A program made the position numbers and the translations under genes. 7,758 nucleotides of DNA from Flammeovirgaceae bacterium (GTDB lineage Bacteria > Bacteroidota > Bacteroidia > Cytophagales > Cyclobacteriaceae). The stretch lies in contig QIDJ01000129.1 in assembly GCA_003228395.1 (NCBI GenBank), positions 1 to 7,758 on the forward strand, read 5' to 3'. Positions 5,685 to 7,758 of the stretch are shown here, one piece after another; the first letter of the stretch is position 1, and every line of letters starts with the position of its first letter. The notes under the pieces were generated by a model. The model worked only from the letters and a program-made list of their open reading frames with translations. It did no database searches and was not told the DNA's origin.

Positions 5685-5687
5685 TTA
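5685..5687 (-). other. In-frame ochre codon inside the amidohydrolase
   Basis: The context on the coding strand is GGT GTT TTT TAA CAC GGA AAC. The codon lies at the end of a six-T run and inside a short inverted repeat (GTGTT-AAAA-AACAC, 5682-5695). Homologues remembered from the family carry a small residue (Pro, Ser, Thr or Ala) here. TCA to TAA would need one substitution; which codon was ancestral is inference. Confidence 0.85.
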
Positions 5688-6728
5688 AAAAACACCTACA
5701 TCCCCGCCGGCTACGATGGTTACGCCTTTCTGCAGCGCTTCGGAAAAATGCTTTCGTTTTTGCCGGATCCGCAGGGGTTCCGGATCAATGTCTTTTTTCC
5801 AGCCTGCATATTGCAATACAGCGTCTCCGGCAGCCAGTGTCGGGCATAAGGCCACATTGTTCGCTTTCATAAGTTCCCATATCTCCGGTGTCCCGCCGTC
5901 GCCATGTTCGATGGTTTCAACGCCTGCCAATATGGCGCGGCGCATTCCTTCGGGCGTAGAGGCATGGGCTACCACGTATCTGCCGCTGCTTTGCGCCGTT
6001 TTTACGATCAGTTCAAGTTCTTCCAGGGAAAATGTGGGTTCGGCTTCTCCGTGCGGCCCCCACCGGTAATCGGCATACACCTTAATAAAATCCGCGCCTT
6101 TACCGATTTGATTTCGTACTACCCGCATCAGGTCGTCATACCCGTCGGCTTCTTCTGCGCCCGGTGGGAGTTGTATATGGTCGGCAAATCCTTTCGGTCC
6201 GTAGCTGCCGGTAGCCACAATGGCACGGGTGGAAATTATCAGCCGGGGTCCGGGAATGATGTGATTTTCAATCGCCCGCTTCAGGCCGGCATCTGCATAG
6301 CCTGCGCCTTCCGTACCCAGGTCTCTTACGGTGGTGAAGCCTGCCAGAAGGGTGTTTTTGGCATGTATGGTAGCCCGTGCCGTTCGATAGGATTCCGATT
6401 CTTTCAACACCTGGTCGTTCCACGGCGTTTGGTTGTAGGGGTAGAGAAACATGTGGGCATGCCCTTCGATCATACCCGGCATAATGGTAGCATCACTAAA
6501 ATGTCTGGTTTTCATTCCGGAAATATCAAATCCCTTTTCTGGTCCTGCATAAAGGATATGGTCATCTTCAACTACTATGATCCAGGAGGTATGTATATCA
6601 GCACCGTCAAAAACCCGGTCGGCCATGAGTACAATCCGTGTCTGGCCTGCGGCAGGCCGTTGAATGAAACATATCAGGGATAATAGTAGAAACAATCGCA
6701 TTGCCACAAAATTCGTATCATTTTTCAT
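5685..6728 (-). CDS. Truncated amidohydrolase ORF (347 aa) ending at the internal TAA
   Basis: This is what would be translated. The N-terminus has basic residues followed by LFLLLSLICFI and then PAAGQT, a Sec signal peptide probably cleaved near residue 28; a lipoprotein is unlikely because the residue before Cys is Ile. Met1 lies one base after the TerC stop. Met10 (ATG at 6701-6699) would give a more compact signal peptide, and neither start has a Shine-Dalgarno site. The product keeps all metal ligands but loses the last barrel helix and the C-terminal strands of the small beta-sandwich, so stable folding is doubtful. Confidence 0.7.
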   Translation of the reverse strand: MKNDTNFVAMRLFLLLSLICFIQRPAAGQTRIVLMADRVFDGADIHTSWIIVVEDDHILYAGPEKGFDISGMKTRHFSDATIMPGMIEGHAHMFLYPYNQTPWNDQVLKESESYRTARATIHAKNTLLAGFTTVRDLGTEGAGYADAGLKRAIENHIIPGPRLIISTRAIVATGSYGPKGFADHIQLPPGAEEADGYDDLMRVVRNQIGKGADFIKVYADYRWGPHGEAEPTFSLEELELIVKTAQSSGRYVVAHASTPEGMRRAILAGVETIEHGDGGTPEIWELMKANNVALCPTLAAGDAVLQYAGWKKDIDPEPLRIRQKRKHFSEALQKGVTIVAGGDVGVF

Positions 6729-6729
6729 A

Positions 6730-7509
6730 TCAGGAGCCGGGATTTACTATTGATTCGGTCACTTCTTCTTCCTCAATCCTTCTGTTCAGGACAACAGCGC
6801 GCCTTCTTCCCCTGATTTTCAGGTTAATCATTTCGACGCTCATGGAGAAGAACAAGGCAAAATAAATATATCCTTTGGGTACTTCGTAATGAAACGCTTC
6901 CATGGTCAGCATAAATCCGATAAGGATCAGAAATGACAATGCGAGAATTTCAATACTTGGGTGTTTCTTTATGAAATTGCTTATTGCAGAAGAAAAACTC
7001 ATCATCACGATCATGGCAATCACGACCGCAATGACCATGAGCAGGAGGTCTTTGGCAAGCCCAATGGCTGTAAGAATCGAGTCGAATGAGAAAATAATGT
7101 CGAGTAAAACAATCTGAAGGACCACAGCTAAAAATTTCGATTTTTTGATTTCTTCCTGATCCATACCGATGCCTTCCATTTTATGGCCGATTTCCAGTGT
7201 ACTTTTCATAATCAGAAATAAACCGCCTGACAGCAGGATAATATCCCTGACGCTTACGGCATGATCCAGCGCTTCAATTACAAACAGCGGTTTAGTGATT
7301 CCAATTATCCACGTAATTCCTGCCAGCAGTCCGATTCGCATCACCAATGCCAGGCTTAACCCGATCATTCTGGACTTCTGCTGTCGATTTTCCGGTAATT
7401 TGTGGGATACAATGGAGATAAAAATGATGTTGTCAACTCCCAGAATAATTTCGAGGATAGTAAGGGTAAGCAACGCGATCCATGTTTCAGGATAGAGGAA
7501 GATTTCCAT
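6730..7509 (-). CDS. TerC-family integral membrane protein (259 aa)
   Basis: A polytopic protein of the TerC/Alx/YgdQ family with seven likely helices (about 10-32, 50-71, 88-104, 125-147, 153-173, 185-205, 212-230). Both family signatures are present: EIILGVDNIIFISI (20-33) in helix 1 and LLDIIFSFDSILTAIGLA (135-152) in helix 4, with acidic residues E20, D26, D137 and D143 in the membrane as expected for metal transport. Characterised relatives (E. coli Alx, Bacillus MeeF/MeeY) export Mn2+; some others are tied to tellurite resistance. The length is typical, and the C-terminus ends in an acidic cytosolic tail (EEEEVTES). The stop overlaps the context of the next start (TGA-T-ATG), so translation is probably coupled to the amidohydrolase. 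No Shine-Dalgarno site; TTAATTTG at 7539-7532 may be part of the promoter. The general function is secure, the metal is inferred. Confidence 0.93.
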   Translation of the reverse strand: MEIFLYPETWIALLTLTILEIILGVDNIIFISIVSHKLPENRQQKSRMIGLSLALVMRIGLLAGITWIIGITKPLFVIEALDHAVSVRDIILLSGGLFLIMKSTLEIGHKMEGIGMDQEEIKKSKFLAVVLQIVLLDIIFSFDSILTAIGLAKDLLLMVIAVVIAMIVMMSFSSAISNFIKKHPSIEILALSFLILIGFMLTMEAFHYEVPKGYIYFALFFSMSVEMINLKIRGRRRAVVLNRRIEEEEVTESIVNPGS

Positions 7510-7613
7510 ATAGTCAGTTTTTGGAAAGGTTCAAATTAAATAAATATTTACTTATCCGGCTTAATTATAAGGGAATAAAGATGAATTATATTTCTGCAAA
7601 CCGCATAAGGATA

Positions 7614-7648
7614 TTTGTTCGGAATAATGAATAATTTGCTTAAATTGA
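7614..7648 (+). promoter_or_regulatory. Weak promoter candidate for the secreted-protein gene
   Basis: TTTG (7614-7617) and TAAATTGA (7641-7648) are 23 bases apart, the long end of the spacing known for Bacteroidota promoters. The same TAAATTGA box appears before the SPFH operon. The 160-bp divergent region 7510-7669 must hold start signals for both TerC and this gene. Confidence 0.22.
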
Positions 7649-7669
7649 TCTGGATTAAACGGACATTCG

Positions 7670-7758
7670 ATGAAACCGCAACGAATTTATTTTGTGATAT
7701 CTCTGGTAATATTCAGCCAGCGTGTTGTTTCCCAGGATCAGGATAACGCTTTGGTACC
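7670..7758 (+). CDS. Start of a secreted or outer-envelope protein, cut by the window end
   Basis: ATG at 7670 opens a frame that runs to the window edge without a stop (29 codons visible). The residues, MKPQRIYFVISLVIFSQRVV then SQDQDNALV, have a basic start, a hydrophobic stretch (6-15) and a polar exit, as in a Sec signal peptide with cleavage near residue 21. The mature protein would begin QDQDN. It is divergent from the TerC gene. The family cannot be told from this fragment. A competing frame from ATG at 7628 ends at 7741-7743 and has no protein character. Confidence 0.6.
   Translation, partial: MKPQRIYFVISLVIFSQRVVSQDQDNALV

Larger units (their letters stand above)
5448..6728 (-). pseudogene. 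Exported metal-dependent amidohydrolase, interrupted by one in-frame TAA
   Basis: The reading frame spans 427 codons including both stops and would encode an amidohydrolase-superfamily enzyme of about 425 residues, similar to the imidazolonepropionase / Xaa-Pro dipeptidase-like group. Expected metal and catalytic residues are all visible: H90-A-H92 (EGHAHMF), K216 (FIKVYAD, the likely carboxylated lysine), H255 (VVAHAST), H275 (IEHGDG) and D343 (AGGDVGVF). The frame stops at TAA (5685-5687) right after GDVGVF. It resumes in the same frame with HGNNVRELEMMVDYGM and ends with a normal beta-sandwich tail (ADIIVVTGNPEKD...). There is no frameshift and no second lesion. The gene follows terC-like by one base. 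A dipeptide or modified amino-acid substrate in the periplasm is plausible for the family but not shown. Either a recent pseudogene or a base-calling error. Confidence 0.83.

Noticed and set aside
5685..5687. Programmed frameshift or stop-codon recoding in the amidohydrolase
   Set aside because: The frame is the same on both sides, so no shift is needed. TAA is a poor readthrough codon and is used as a normal stop in nearby genes (1432-1434 and 885-887).
5904..6683. Long plus-strand open frame (259 codons) opposite the amidohydrolase
   Set aside because: It lies entirely antisense to clear amidohydrolase motifs, its translation is rich in Cys/His/Gly without family character, and it reflects codon bias of the true strand.
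6640..6728. Lipoprotein signal in the amidohydrolase (LLSLIC)
   Set aside because: The residue before Cys is Ile, not Gly/Ala/Ser, so the lipobox fails; a standard signal peptidase I site near AAGQT is better.

Overview
The window looks like a chromosomal piece of a member of the Bacteroidota. This rests on: genes without Shine-Dalgarno sites, promoter-like boxes of the TTTG...TTAATTTG / TAAATTGA kind instead of good sigma-70 boxes, AT-rich intergenic DNA loaded with small palindromes, and gene families (SPFH protein with an Arc-like partner, bacterial SLC12-type permease, exported amidohydrolase) common in that phylum. No species is claimed, and no RNA gene, CRISPR array or intact transposase was seen.

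Layout. 1-609 is a non-coding, repeat-built module bounded by two 54-bp direct repeats (53/54 identical) and holding nested inverted repeats and short hairpins. 722-2283 is a three-gene minus-strand operon. In order of transcription it encodes an SPFH membrane protein, a two-helix membrane protein with a PH-like soluble part, and a 52-residue ribbon-helix-helix (Arc-like) protein starting at GTG. A 338-bp divergent region (2284-2621) carries a likely operator (two near-identical TGATAT boxes 11 bp apart) and two further palindromes. 2622-4850 on the plus strand is a complete cation-chloride-cotransporter-like permease. 4851-5447 is a second palindrome-rich non-coding block related to the first. 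5448-7509 is a minus-strand pair: a TerC-family membrane protein followed, one base later, by an exported metal-dependent amidohydrolase interrupted by a single in-frame TAA. At 7670 a secreted-protein gene begins on the plus strand and leaves the window.

How they may work together. The SPFH, PH-like and RHH genes are packed tightly enough to be one module: two membrane proteins plus a tiny DNA-binding protein that could control its own promoter. TerC and the amidohydrolase are translationally adjacent; since TerC relatives export manganese for exported metalloenzymes, the pair may once have been a metal supplier and its client, now broken by the stop codon unless that is a sequence error. 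The most unusual parts of the window are the RHH-coupled SPFH operon with its operator candidate, the 54-bp-bounded repeat module, and the clean nonsense codon just after the amidohydrolase active site.
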